64,000 nucleotides of DNA from Saccharopolyspora phatthalungensis (GTDB lineage Bacteria > Actinomycetota > Actinomycetes > Mycobacteriales > Pseudonocardiaceae), in NCBI RefSeq assembly GCF_014203395.1, contig NZ_JACHIW010000001.1:2108001-2172000 (forward strand), given 5' to 3'. Under the pieces are notes generated by a model that ran no database searches, had not been told where the DNA came from, and was given only the letters and a program-made list of their open reading frames with translations. Shown here piece after piece: positions 17,268 to 26,600 of the stretch; the stretch's first letter is position 1; every line of letters starts with the position of its first letter. A program made the position numbers and the translations under genes.

Positions 17268-19397
17268 CTACTGGACCGGGTTCTCACCGATGCGGATGGA
17301 GAAAATCTCCTGCGCCCGCGCGTTGCCCAGCTCGCGCGCGGCGGCCAGACCGCGCCGCGCCACCTCGGTCTGCGCGGCGAGATCACCGACGTGGTGGTGG
17401 AAGCGCTCCAGGCACAGCGCCAGCCGGCACGTACGTTCCTGCTGTCCGCGCGCCGACGCCAGCGCGAGCGCGTGGTGCAGGTTGGTCTCCTCGGCACGGA
17501 ACCAGCTCAGTGCCGCCTGCGCCGTTGCCAGTTCGGGGAACTCGGCGGGTGGGTGCGCGACCCGCATTCTGGGCCGCCATCCCGAATCCGTGACGAACCG
17601 CAGAGCACGGTCCGCAGTGTGCAGGTAGTAGTCGAGCAGCCGGTTGATCGCGGCGTCCCGTTCGGCTGCGGGCTCCTCCGGCGCGACCGCGGCGGTGTAG
17701 AGCCGGACTAAATCGGCCCTCCCGTAGCGGCTGGCTCCAGTCTCGTGCAACAGGTGGAGCGCCACCAGGCTCTCCAACCGGCCCTGGTTCTCCCGGACCG
17801 TGGCGCCCGCTAGCGCGGCGGCGGCGAAGCAGTCGATGTCGGTGCCGGGGTGCTCGCCCAGCAGCCGGAACAGCCGGGCCGACGCCGCGTCGAGCCGCTC
17901 GTAACTCCGGGTCAGCGCGGTGCGGATGCCCGTGCCGGAATCCGGCAGCGAAAGCCTGGACAGCCGGTGGTGCTCGTCGGAAAGGGTGTCGACCAACGAC
18001 CGGACCGTGCTGCGCGGATGACTGGCGGCGCGGGCGGCGGCAATCCGCAGTGCCAGCGGCAGCCGATCGCACAGCTCCGCCAGCTCCGCCGCCGCCTCCG
18101 GCTCGGCGGAGACCCGATCGGCGCCGAGGGCCAGCCTGAGCACGGTGACCGCCGCATCCTGGCTCAATGCCGAGACCGGCACCCGGACCGCGCCTTCGGT
18201 GGCCGCCAGGTCGTCTAGCCGGCTCCGGCTCGACACCAGCACAGCGCAGCCGGAGGTGCCGGGCAGCAGCGGGCGGACCTGCGTCGCAGAGCGCGCGTTG
18301 TCGAGGACCACCAGCACCTTGCGGCCGGCCAGCACCGAGCGGTACAACGCGGCGCGTTCGTTGAGGTCGTCGGGAACCTGCGCGTCGGGCACACCGAGCG
18401 CGCGGAGGAATCCACCGAGCGCCTGGCCCGGCTCCACCGGCTCCGCCTCGTCGAAGCCCCGGAGGTCGAGGAACAGGTGCCCATCCCGGAAATCCGCGCA
18501 CACCCGGTTCGCCCAGCGCAGCGCGAGTGCGGTCTTGCCGGCGCCTGCGGGCCCGGTGAGGATCGCGATCGCGCCGTCGCGGGTTTTGTCCAACTGCGCA
18601 AGTTCGGCGTCGCGTCCGACGAAACCCCTGTTCTCCCTGGGCAGTTGCGAGGGAACAGCGGCTGGTTTCGGTTCGTCCGCTGCGTTGAGCACGATGTGGA
18701 AGGCCCGCTGCAAACCGGCCCCTGGGTCGACGCCCAACTCGTCGGCGAGGCGGGTTCGCGTGTCGTGGTAGACCTCGAGCGCCTCGGCCTGCCGATCCGC
18801 CTGGTGCAGGCTTAGCACCAGAAGTTCCACCAGAGGTTCCCGCAGCGGCTGCATCTTGACGGCCTCCTGGAGCAGGCCGATCCCCTCAGCGGCGTGGCCG
18901 AGTCGGTGCAGCCGCCGGGCCAGTTCGTGCACCGTGGTGACCACCGACTCGGCCAGCCAGGCCGATGCCTCGCGGCGCAGCCGCTCCGCCGGGACGTCGG
19001 CCAGGGGCGGACCGCGGCGCAGAGCCAGCGCGGCGCGCAGTAGCTCGACCGCGTCGGCGTCGGAGGCGTTCCTGGCTTCGGCGACCAGATCCTCGAACCT
19101 CGTCACGTCGAGCAGCGTGCGGTCCGCGAGCAACTGATAGCCGGGAGAACGTGTGACGATTTCCACGCCGTCGCCGAGAACCTTTCGCAGCTGGGCAACG
19201 TGGCCCTGCAGCGCGGCTTTTGCTTTGGGCGGTGGCTGGCCGTCCCACACGACGTCGATCAGCCGGTCCACGGAAACGATCTGATTAAGTTTGAGGGCCA
19301 ACGAGGCCAATACGCTACGCCGTTTGGCGGCACCAATCCTTGCGATGCTTCCGTCTGCCCGCAGCAATTCCACGGATCCAAGCAATCGAATCCGCAT
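17268..19397 (-). CDS. AfsR/SARP-family transcriptional regulator
   Basis: This 709-residue regulator has an OmpR-like winged-helix DNA-binding domain (1-90), a bacterial transcriptional activation domain (about 97-240) and an NB-ARC ATPase domain with Walker A GPAGAGKT (282-289) and a KVLVVLDNA Walker B region near 380. The C-terminal TPR region is short, so the protein is smaller than AfsR (about 990 residues). SARPs bind direct repeats and activate secondary-metabolite or secretion genes. It is transcribed away from the type VII-associated cluster that starts at 19564. The ATG at 19397 (MRIRLLG) fits the family start; ATG codons at 19424 and 19439 are alternatives, none with a strong SD. 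Confidence 0.88.
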   Translation of the reverse strand: MRIRLLGSVELLRADGSIARIGAAKRRSVLASLALKLNQIVSVDRLIDVVWDGQPPPKAKAALQGHVAQLRKVLGDGVEIVTRSPGYQLLADRTLLDVTRFEDLVAEARNASDADAVELLRAALALRRGPPLADVPAERLRREASAWLAESVVTTVHELARRLHRLGHAAEGIGLLQEAVKMQPLREPLVELLVLSLHQADRQAEALEVYHDTRTRLADELGVDPGAGLQRAFHIVLNAADEPKPAAVPSQLPRENRGFVGRDAELAQLDKTRDGAIAILTGPAGAGKTALALRWANRVCADFRDGHLFLDLRGFDEAEPVEPGQALGGFLRALGVPDAQVPDDLNERAALYRSVLAGRKVLVVLDNARSATQVRPLLPGTSGCAVLVSSRSRLDDLAATEGAVRVPVSALSQDAAVTVLRLALGADRVSAEPEAAAELAELCDRLPLALRIAAARAASHPRSTVRSLVDTLSDEHHRLSRLSLPDSGTGIRTALTRSYERLDAASARLFRLLGEHPGTDIDCFAAAALAGATVRENQGRLESLVALHLLHETGASRYGRADLVRLYTAAVAPEEPAAERDAAINRLLDYYLHTADRALRFVTDSGWRPRMRVAHPPAEFPELATAQAALSWFRAEETNLHHALALASARGQQERTCRLALCLERFHHHVGDLAAQTEVARRGLAAARELGNARAQEIFSIRIGENPVQ

Positions 19398-19563
19398 CGG
19401 CGCCCCGCCATCCGGAAGAAACATCCTACTTGCCTTCATCGAGAAAAGCCGTCGGGTGAGTAGGTGAGCGCGCCCGCTGCCCCTAGGGGTTGGTGCGGCG
19501 TTGGGGTAGCGTTGGCGGCGGGTGTGATCATATCCGGCGTAATGCTTGTGTCTGGGGGATTTC

Positions 19564-19965
19564 ATGAACAATGCTGAACCGGAGCAAGCGTCGCGCGCGC
19601 TCGCCCGCTCCGTCGCTGCGGTCAGTTCCCTGCGCCATGCAGTGGAATCGCGCAACCTTGGGTTGGATCCGGAAACAGGCGGGCAGATCCGCGCCGCACT
19701 GGAGGATCATCTGACCACAGTGGACGGATGGCTGTCCAGGGCCGGGGACCTCGCCCGGCACGCGCCGCTCGGGCAGAACCCGGTCGGCACGGCGATGGCG
19801 GCGAAGTTCGCCAACCGGGCGGACGGCGACGAGACCTCCTTCACCGAAGTGCTGAACCGCTACCGAGAGGTCCTTGAGTCGGCGCGCGACGCCATCAACG
19901 ACGCGATGCGCACGTACCGGGAGACCGACGAGCGCGCGGCGGACTCCCTCCGGAAGATCACGTGA
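19564..19965 (+). CDS. Small helical protein of the type VII-associated cluster
   Basis: This 133-residue protein is almost entirely helical by composition (rich in Ala, Arg, Glu) with no membrane segment or signal peptide. It is the first gene of a same-strand run that includes PPE-like, EspG-like, EspC-like and YbaB-like genes and an RHS toxin. I do not recognise a family. Its size and charge pattern are compatible with a WXG100/EspC-type secretion partner, but no WXG motif is visible. GGGGGA lies before the ATG at 19564. Role inferred only from the neighbours. Confidence 0.6.
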   Translation: MNNAEPEQASRALARSVAAVSSLRHAVESRNLGLDPETGGQIRAALEDHLTTVDGWLSRAGDLARHAPLGQNPVGTAMAAKFANRADGDETSFTEVLNRYREVLESARDAINDAMRTYRETDERAADSLRKIT

Positions 19966-20020
19966 TGGGACCGGGTGTCGCCGGACGCGCCGATCCGCAG
20001 TCGAGGGGAAGAGGCCGAAC

Positions 20021-21682
20021 ATGACCCAGGGAACAGCTGGTCCTGATGCTGACTTCGTGCTGACCGAGACGCAGAACTGGGCCTCGCGCAGCCATCGCGA
20101 GCTCTACGACGCGGTGCACACCGAAAACGAACCCGGCCGGGTGGGGCAGCTGGCCGACGAGTGGAACAAGCTGAGCCGTGAGTTCGGCGATGCCGCCCAG
20201 CTGATGGCGGAGCGGCTGCGGGCCACCGAGACGGGGTGGCAGGGCCGGGCCGCCGACTCGGCTCGGGCGGCGATCCACCAGTTGGCCGAGTGGAACTCGG
20301 ACGCCGGGACGACCGCGGGTGCGCTTGCCGAACGGATCTCGACGCAGGGCCGGGTCATGGAGGCCGCGAAGGCCGAGATGCCCGAACCGCTCGAGGGTGC
20401 CCAACAGTCGCTCAATCTCGTGGCGGCCGTGACCTTCGCCTCCGGAAACCTGCAAGCCTTCGCCAAGGCCTGCTCTGACATGAAGGTCGTCCAGGAGCGG
20501 GCAACCGCCGCCCACCAGCAGGCGGTCGAAGTGATGACGCGGATGGAGGACCGGTCCCGCACCATCGACGGCGACACTCCGCGGTTCACGCCCCCGCCGA
20601 ACCCAGTGCAGACCCGGACGTCGCCCATGCTCAGAGGCACGCCCAGAACCACGCCGGGCATTCCTTTGTCGCCGCGGCACGAGGGGACCACCCCGGCTGC
20701 CGCGCCGGAATCAGGGGGCAGCGTTTCGGAACCCCAGCGGTTGGACCCGAGGGTGAATGCCGATCACGCACCGTCGGCCGGACAACCGGCCGCGGTTTCC
20801 CCCTCTGGGTGGTCCGGTGGCGATCAGACAGGTCCGGGCGGCACCGGTTCGCCGGATGCGCCGCCGCGGACGTTCGCGGCACCAGATCCGACCGTCGCTG
20901 ACTCACCTTCCGTGCGTACCCGCCACGGCGGGCCGCAGCCCGCGGATTGCCCGCCCAGCAATACGTCACCCCAAAGCACTACTCCCTCCTCCGTCCCGAA
21001 TATCCAGCCGTCCCACATTGGCGACGACAGGATGCAGCCGCTGCGGCCGTACCAGGTGCCAGACGGCGTCCCCGTCGGCGGACCGGGCGGGAGTCCGCCC
21101 AGTCAGCCCTTTATTGTTGGGACGCGCACAAGTTGGCGGGGCCAGGTCCCGCAAATCCCGCCAACCGGCGGACCGGGCGGCGACAGCCCGTCCCGCCCGG
21201 GCATTGGCGGTGGTTCCGGTCCGGGCGCTGGCGGTGGTCCCGGCGCGTCGCGCCCGGGCATCGGCGGTGGTCCCGGCGCGTCGCGCCCGGGCATCGGCGG
21301 TGGTTCCGGCGTGTCCGGCTCGGGCTTTGGCGGTGGTTCCGGATCTGGTGGTGCCGGCTCGCGCGGCGGCCCTGCTGGGCTGGGCGGTTCTGCTGGCCCC
21401 GGCGGCTCGTCCGGCGTGGGCCCCGGCGGCGCGTCGGGTACCGGCCGCGGCGGCGAGGGCGCATTCGGCGGTCGCGGATCGGCCGGAGGCCCCGGTCAGG
21501 CCGGAATGGCGGGCGGCGGCGGGATGTCGCAGGGCGGGGCGCAGCGCGGCCGCAGCGGCGAGGAAGACAAGGAACGCACCAGCAAGTACGTCGAGGGCGG
21601 GCCGATCGTGGAGGTCCCGGGCGCCGAGTTGCCGCCGCCGGTGATCGGCGAAGGCAAGCGGAAGAAGCAGGACCAGGGATGA
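20021..21682 (+). CDS. PPE/WXG-like type VII secretion substrate with Gly/Pro-rich tail
   Basis: This 553-residue protein starts with a helical PPE-type domain (about 1-175) carrying a WXG-like turn, ETGWQGRAADSARA, near residue 72. The rest is low complexity: a Pro/Thr/Ser-rich linker (about 180-360) and a Gly-rich repeat region (about 370-510) with GIGGGPGASRP units. It ends with a charged segment of about 30 residues. PPE proteins are carried to the ESX machinery by EspG chaperones, and an EspG-like gene overlaps this one by 4 nt (ATGA). This supports a substrate-chaperone pair. No core ESX genes (eccC, eccD) are in the window. Confidence 0.8.
   Translation: MTQGTAGPDADFVLTETQNWASRSHRELYDAVHTENEPGRVGQLADEWNKLSREFGDAAQLMAERLRATETGWQGRAADSARAAIHQLAEWNSDAGTTAGALAERISTQGRVMEAAKAEMPEPLEGAQQSLNLVAAVTFASGNLQAFAKACSDMKVVQERATAAHQQAVEVMTRMEDRSRTIDGDTPRFTPPPNPVQTRTSPMLRGTPRTTPGIPLSPRHEGTTPAAAPESGGSVSEPQRLDPRVNADHAPSAGQPAAVSPSGWSGGDQTGPGGTGSPDAPPRTFAAPDPTVADSPSVRTRHGGPQPADCPPSNTSPQSTTPSSVPNIQPSHIGDDRMQPLRPYQVPDGVPVGGPGGSPPSQPFIVGTRTSWRGQVPQIPPTGGPGGDSPSRPGIGGGSGPGAGGGPGASRPGIGGGPGASRPGIGGGSGVSGSGFGGGSGSGGAGSRGGPAGLGGSAGPGGSSGVGPGGASGTGRGGEGAFGGRGSAGGPGQAGMAGGGGMSQGGAQRGRSGEEDKERTSKYVEGGPIVEVPGAELPPPVIGEGKRKKQDQG
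21236..21301 (+). repeat. Tandem 33-bp coding repeat in the PPE-like gene
   Basis: Two identical 33-bp units lie head to tail (21236-21268 and 21269-21301) and encode an 11-residue Gly/Pro-rich unit. Degenerate copies flank them. Such perfect copies are prone to slippage and could change tail length between strains. Confidence 0.8.
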
Positions 21683-22440
21683 CCATGACAACCAGGCCGG
21701 ACTTCGTGTTGTCCGCCGCCGAGTTCGACCTCATCTACGGCGCACTCGGGCTGGGGCGCGTTCCGTTCCCGCTGGAGGTGCCCAGCCTCGGGGCGACGAT
21801 GGAGCAGCGCTCCGAACTCGCCGCCGAGGCGTTCCGGGCGGTGGCCGATCGCGGCCTCGCGGAGGGGGACCGGCTCGATTCCAGGTTGGCGGAGCTGCTC
21901 CGGTTGCTCGGGGATCACCTCACCTCGGTGGACGTGGTAGGTCACATCGAGCAGCCGGTGCGGGCCCTGGCGGCCGTCGACAAGCGTGCCGGCGTGCTCG
22001 CGCAGCTGGTGGCCGACGAGCTGTGGTTCACCGAAATTCGCCCCACGGCGCTGGCTACGTCGGTCGTTGGCGTACTGCCGCCCAACGAACCCGGGCCGTT
22101 GCGGGCGATTTCGCTGCCCTACGAACTGCTGGCGAACGCGCTCGACGAGGACGACGAGGACCCCTTCGGCGGCGACCTCGACGACGAGATGGCGCTGACC
22201 AGGGCGGGGCTGTCCGCCCAGGACGCCGCGACGCTGACCGAGCTGGCGAACACCCGCCAAGCTGGCGGGCAGTTCGGCGTCTCACACCGGTCCACCCGGG
22301 CGTCGACGCTGGTCAACTGGTTCGACACCCACCAGGGCCGGTACCTGATGGTCAGCGCGGACTCCTGGCTCAGCATCGCGCCGGCCGACAACCAGCGCAT
22401 CGAGCGCCGCCTTGACGACGTCGTCTCCGCAGCGAACTGA
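21679..22440 (+). CDS. EspG-family type VII secretion chaperone
   Basis: This 253-residue cytoplasmic protein matches the EspG pattern: an N-terminal FVLSAAEFDLIY segment, a middle region with WFTEIRP, an acidic stretch (EDDEDPFGGDLDDE) and a C-terminal RGRYLMVSADSWLSIAPAD-like block that is conserved in the family. EspG proteins bind the tip of PPE proteins and keep them soluble until secretion. The ATG overlaps the PPE-like gene stop (ATGA), so the two are translationally coupled. This is strong support for a matched pair. Confidence 0.85.
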   Translation: MTMTTRPDFVLSAAEFDLIYGALGLGRVPFPLEVPSLGATMEQRSELAAEAFRAVADRGLAEGDRLDSRLAELLRLLGDHLTSVDVVGHIEQPVRALAAVDKRAGVLAQLVADELWFTEIRPTALATSVVGVLPPNEPGPLRAISLPYELLANALDEDDEDPFGGDLDDEMALTRAGLSAQDAATLTELANTRQAGGQFGVSHRSTRASTLVNWFDTHQGRYLMVSADSWLSIAPADNQRIERRLDDVVSAAN

Positions 22441-22459
22441 CCACCCCAGGGGGAACGCC

Positions 22460-22873
22460 ATGACTTTCGAGGTCCACGTCGAGGAACTGACCGCCCACGC
22501 GAGCCATCTGGACGGCCTGACCGACCGGTTGGCTACCGCGGTCTCGGCCGCCGAGACCGTGAGCATGTCCGACGAGGCGTACGGACTGCTGTGCTCGTTC
22601 CTGCCGCCGATCGTCAACCCGATGGAGGAGGAGGGGATGAACGCGCTGCGGGCCGCGCAGGAGGGCGTCAGCACCACTGCGGACAACGTGCGAAAAACAG
22701 CCGAGCAGTACTCGGAAACCGACGACGGGAGCGCGCAGTCGCTCGGCCAGTTGCGCGAGGCGGTCCAAGTGCGCGGCGACGCGGTCGCGTTGCGCGGGGT
22801 GCCGCCCGTCGGCCCTGCGGGCGGAGGGATGACCGGGTTTCGCCGTGGGACTGCTGCTCCGGAATCCGAGTAA
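22460..22873 (+). CDS. EspC-like type VII secretion target protein
   Basis: This 137-residue protein begins MTFEVHVEELTAHASHLDGL, the typical opening of ESX-1 EspC-like (T7SS target) proteins. It is helical through about residue 95, with a YSETDDG segment that resembles the YxxxD/E export signal. A short Gly/Pro-rich tail follows. AGGGGGA lies about 6 nt before the ATG, 19 nt after the EspG-like gene. It is probably exported with, or acts as an adaptor for, the downstream toxin. Confidence 0.78.
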   Translation: MTFEVHVEELTAHASHLDGLTDRLATAVSAAETVSMSDEAYGLLCSFLPPIVNPMEEEGMNALRAAQEGVSTTADNVRKTAEQYSETDDGSAQSLGQLREAVQVRGDAVALRGVPPVGPAGGGMTGFRRGTAAPESE

Positions 22874-22960
22874 GCCACGCCAACTCGAAGCGAGGCGCTG
22901 GCACCGGTGCGCGACGGGTCCAGGGCAGATCACCAAGCTTAGTTCGATGGAGGTAACGCA

Positions 22961-23587
22961 ATGCCGGGCGAAAACCAAGGCGGGTTCGCCGCGATCGGGG
23001 CGGATCCCGACGAGGCCGAGCGGCGGATCCAGCAGTGGGCGCAGGGGTTCGCCGACAAGGCCCGGCGGTACCAGGAGGTGCAGGAGCAGACCGATCAGCT
23101 GCGGCTGACCGCGGCCAGTCCGGATGGTCGCATCAAGGTGACCGTCCGCGCCGATGGCAGCGTGACGGACCTGGCGTTCACGGACAAGGTCCGCTCAATG
23201 GCGCCGGCCGAGCTCGCCACGCAGATCCTGGCCACCATGCACCGGGCGCAGTCCGACATCGCGAGCCGGGTCGGCGAGACGATGGCCGCGCACCTCGGCG
23301 ACGAGGACCAGCAAACGCGCTCGATGATGCTGGACAACCTGCGCGAGCGGTTTCCCGAGCAGCCGACGGAGCCCGAATCGTCGGCGGAGTCCTCGGAGTG
23401 GGGCCTCCAGGAGGACGAGGTCGAGGACGATGGGCAGAAGGCTCCGAAACCGCCGCCGACGGCTCCTCCCGCGCCGCCCACGGCGCGTCCTGCGCCGCCC
23501 ACCGCGCGTCCCGCGCAGCCGAGGCGGCCCCGGTTCGAAGACGAGGACGACGACTTCGGTCCCGACTTCGACCCCCTGCGGGACTGA
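22961..23587 (+). CDS. YbaB/EbfC-like protein with Pro-rich acidic tail
   Basis: This 208-residue protein has a YbaB/EbfC-like domain (about 18-115) with the pattern VTVRADGSVTDLAF and a following helix LATQILATMHRAQSDIA. A disordered Pro/Ala-rich and acidic tail follows. YbaB proteins bind DNA as homodimers, but in actinobacterial type VII clusters YbaB-like proteins occur next to toxin genes and may act as partners instead. GGAGGT is 6 nt before the ATG. Cotranscription with the RHS toxin (62 nt gap) is likely. Confidence 0.8.
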   Translation: MPGENQGGFAAIGADPDEAERRIQQWAQGFADKARRYQEVQEQTDQLRLTAASPDGRIKVTVRADGSVTDLAFTDKVRSMAPAELATQILATMHRAQSDIASRVGETMAAHLGDEDQQTRSMMLDNLRERFPEQPTEPESSAESSEWGLQEDEVEDDGQKAPKPPPTAPPAPPTARPAPPTARPAQPRRPRFEDEDDDFGPDFDPLRD

Positions 23588-23649
23588 CCCCCACCCCTGA
23601 CTTTCCGCCCTGACTCCCCGTACTGGACACCTGGCCCTTGGAGTGTGTC

Positions 23650-26600
23650 GTGACGAATCCGTTGGTGGCGCAGCGCGAGGATTCGACCCAGTCGTTCACC
23701 GGTGTACCGATCCTGGAGTCGGTCAACGACACTTCGCAGGCGATCGCGTCCGGGGACTGGGCCGCGGGCGTCCTCGGGGCGGTGGGCACTGGCCTGGACG
23801 CGCTCGGCATGGCGATGGACCCGTTCGGATCGATCATCTCCGCGGGCGTGGGTTGGTTGATGGAGCACGTCGGCCCGTTGTCGGACGCGCTGGACGCGTT
23901 GACCGGTGATCCGGACGAGATCAAGGCGCATTCCGAGACCTGGAAGAACATCTCGACGGAGCTGGGCGACATCGGCACCGAGATGACCAACCTGGTGCGG
24001 AACGACACGGCGGGCTGGATCGGCGCGGCCGGTGACGCCTACCGGGCGCGGAGCGAGGACACCGCCAACCTGATCGCGGCAGCGAAGAGCGCGGCCGACG
24101 GTGCGTCGAGCGGTATCGCTACGGCCGGCGAGGTCGTCGCCTCGGTGCGGAGCCTGGTGCGTGACATCATCGCCGAACTCGTCGGCCACCTGGTGAGCTG
24201 GGCGTTGCAGGTAATAGCGACGTTGGGCATCGGGCTGACCTGGGTGGTACCGCAGGTGGTCGCCGAGGTCGCCAAGGTCGTGTCCAAGATCGCCGACATC
24301 ACGACGAAACTCGTGAAGGCGCTCAAGGCGCTCTCGCCGATGCTGAAGAAGCTCGCGGATTCCTTCGGCGACGCGGGCAAGGCGCTGAAGAAGATCAAGG
24401 CCGACGGTTCGTCCGCCCCGCCGCCGAAAGGCCCGGCGTCGACCAAGCCGGCTTCCAACAGCGGCCCGCCACCGAGGTCCGCGCCCGATAACGGTCCGGC
24501 GTCGACAAATCCGGCTTCCGCCGACGGTCCGCCGACGCGGTCCGCACCGGACAATGGCCCGGCGTCGACAAATCCGGCTTCCGACAGTGGCCCGCCACCG
24601 AGGCCCGCGCCCAATAGCGGCCCGCCACCGAGGTCCGCGCCCGACAGCGGCCCGACGCCGAGGTCGGGCCCCCCTTCCCCGAACGTGCCGAAGGGTCCCA
24701 AGCCGAAGGGCCCCAAGCCGAATGGTCCGAAGCCGGCCAGCACCCAACCCAACTCCCTCCGGGGACAGAACGCCAACCCCCGCTCCCCGAAGAACGTGCG
24801 GTGCGAGAAGGACCCGATCGACGTCTCCACGGGCCAGATGGTGCTGGCTCAGACCGATGCGGAGTTCTTCGCCGCGCTCCCCTTCGTCTTCGAGCGGACC
24901 CACTTCTCCTCGTACCGGACGGGCAAGTGGTTCGGGCCCAGCTGGGTGTCCACTCTGGACCAGCGTTTGGAGGCCGACGCCGATGGCGTGAGCTTCGCCG
25001 CCGCCGACGGCACGCTCCAGCACTATCCGCACCCGGCACCCGGTGCTTGGGTCACCAGCGATCGGGGCTCGCAGCAGCGTCTCGGGCGCGCGGACGACGG
25101 CAGGTACGTGCTCCTGGGCGGGGAACGCACGCTGGTCTTCAACCCCTTGCTCGCGCTGGAGTCGATCAGCGACCGCAACGGAAACCGGATCGAGTTCGTC
25201 CACGATGAGTCCGGAACTCCCCTGGAAATCCGGCACAGCGGTGAGTACCGGATCCGGGTCGAGACGACCGATGGCCTGGTGACCGCGCTGCACTCGACCG
25301 GGATCGAGGGTGGTGACGTGGAACTGATGCGCTACCGCTATGAGGGCGACCGGCTCACCGAGGTGATCAACGCCTCCGGCCGGCCGCTGCGGTTCGACTA
25401 CGACCAGGCGGGCCGCATCGCCGGGTGGACCGACCGCAATGGCGAGTGGTACCGCTACACCTACGACCATCTGGGGCGTTGCGTCCGCACCGAGGGCTCC
25501 GGCGGTTTCCTGACCGGGACTATGGAGTACGACGCGGAGAACCGGATCACCTGGTCCACGGACTCGCTCGGGCACCGGACCACCTTCCATATGAACGAAG
25601 CCGGTCAGGTGATCAAGGAAGTCGATCCGCTGGGCAACGCGGTCGTCTCCGAGTGGGACGCCGCCGACCGGCTGCTGCGGCGCACCGACGCGCTGGGCCG
25701 CACTATTCGAAACGACTACGCCGCCGACGGAAACCTACTCGCGATCACCAGGCCGGACGGGACCCAACTCCGTTGCGAGTACGACGACTCCGGTCGGCCG
25801 GTCGCGTACATCGAAGCCGACGGCACGGTCTCGCGCTGCGAGTACGACGAGCGTGGCAACCTCGCCGCTGAAACCGATGCGGCCGGAGCGACAACCCGTT
25901 ACTCCTACGACGAGCGCGGCAACATCACCGGTATCACCGATGCGCTCGGCAACACGTCGCGGATCGACCGGAACGCGGCCGGGTTGATCGTGGCGGTCAC
26001 CGACCCGAAGGGCGCGACCACCAGGTACGAGCACGACCGCTTCGGTCGGCTGACCACCGTCGTCTACCCGATCGGCGGCGTGCGGCGGTTCGGGTGGACC
26101 GTGGGCGGCGAACTCGCCTGGGCGCAGCAACCGGACGGCACGACCGAACGGCGCGTCTACGACGGCGAGGGCAACCTGCGGGAGAACACCGACGAGCTCG
26201 GCGCGACGACCCGAACGGAGCTGACCCACTTCGACCTGGTGTCCGCCGAAGTTCGCCCGGACGGCACCCGCCTGGAATACGGCTATGACACCGAAATGCG
26301 GCTTACCAGCGTCACCAACGAGCTCGGGCAGGTGTGGCGCTACGAGTACGACGCGGCCGGAAACCTGGTGCGGGAAACCGACTTCAACGGCGTCACGGTC
26401 ACCTACCGCGTCGATGCGGCCGGACAGCTCGTCGAGCGGATCAACGGGGTCGGGGCGGTCACGCGGTTCGGCTACGACCTGCTGGGAAACGTGGTCCAGC
26501 GCAGCAACGGGGAGGTCACGGCGACGTTCGCCTACAGCGAGACCGGGCAGCTGCTCGAAGCCGCGGACGGCGCGACTCGGGTGACGTTCCAGCGCGACCC

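Noticed and set aside
23095..25590. 831-codon open frame on the minus strand
   Set aside because: Antisense to the YbaB-like gene and the toxin; Arg/Gly-rich with no domain.
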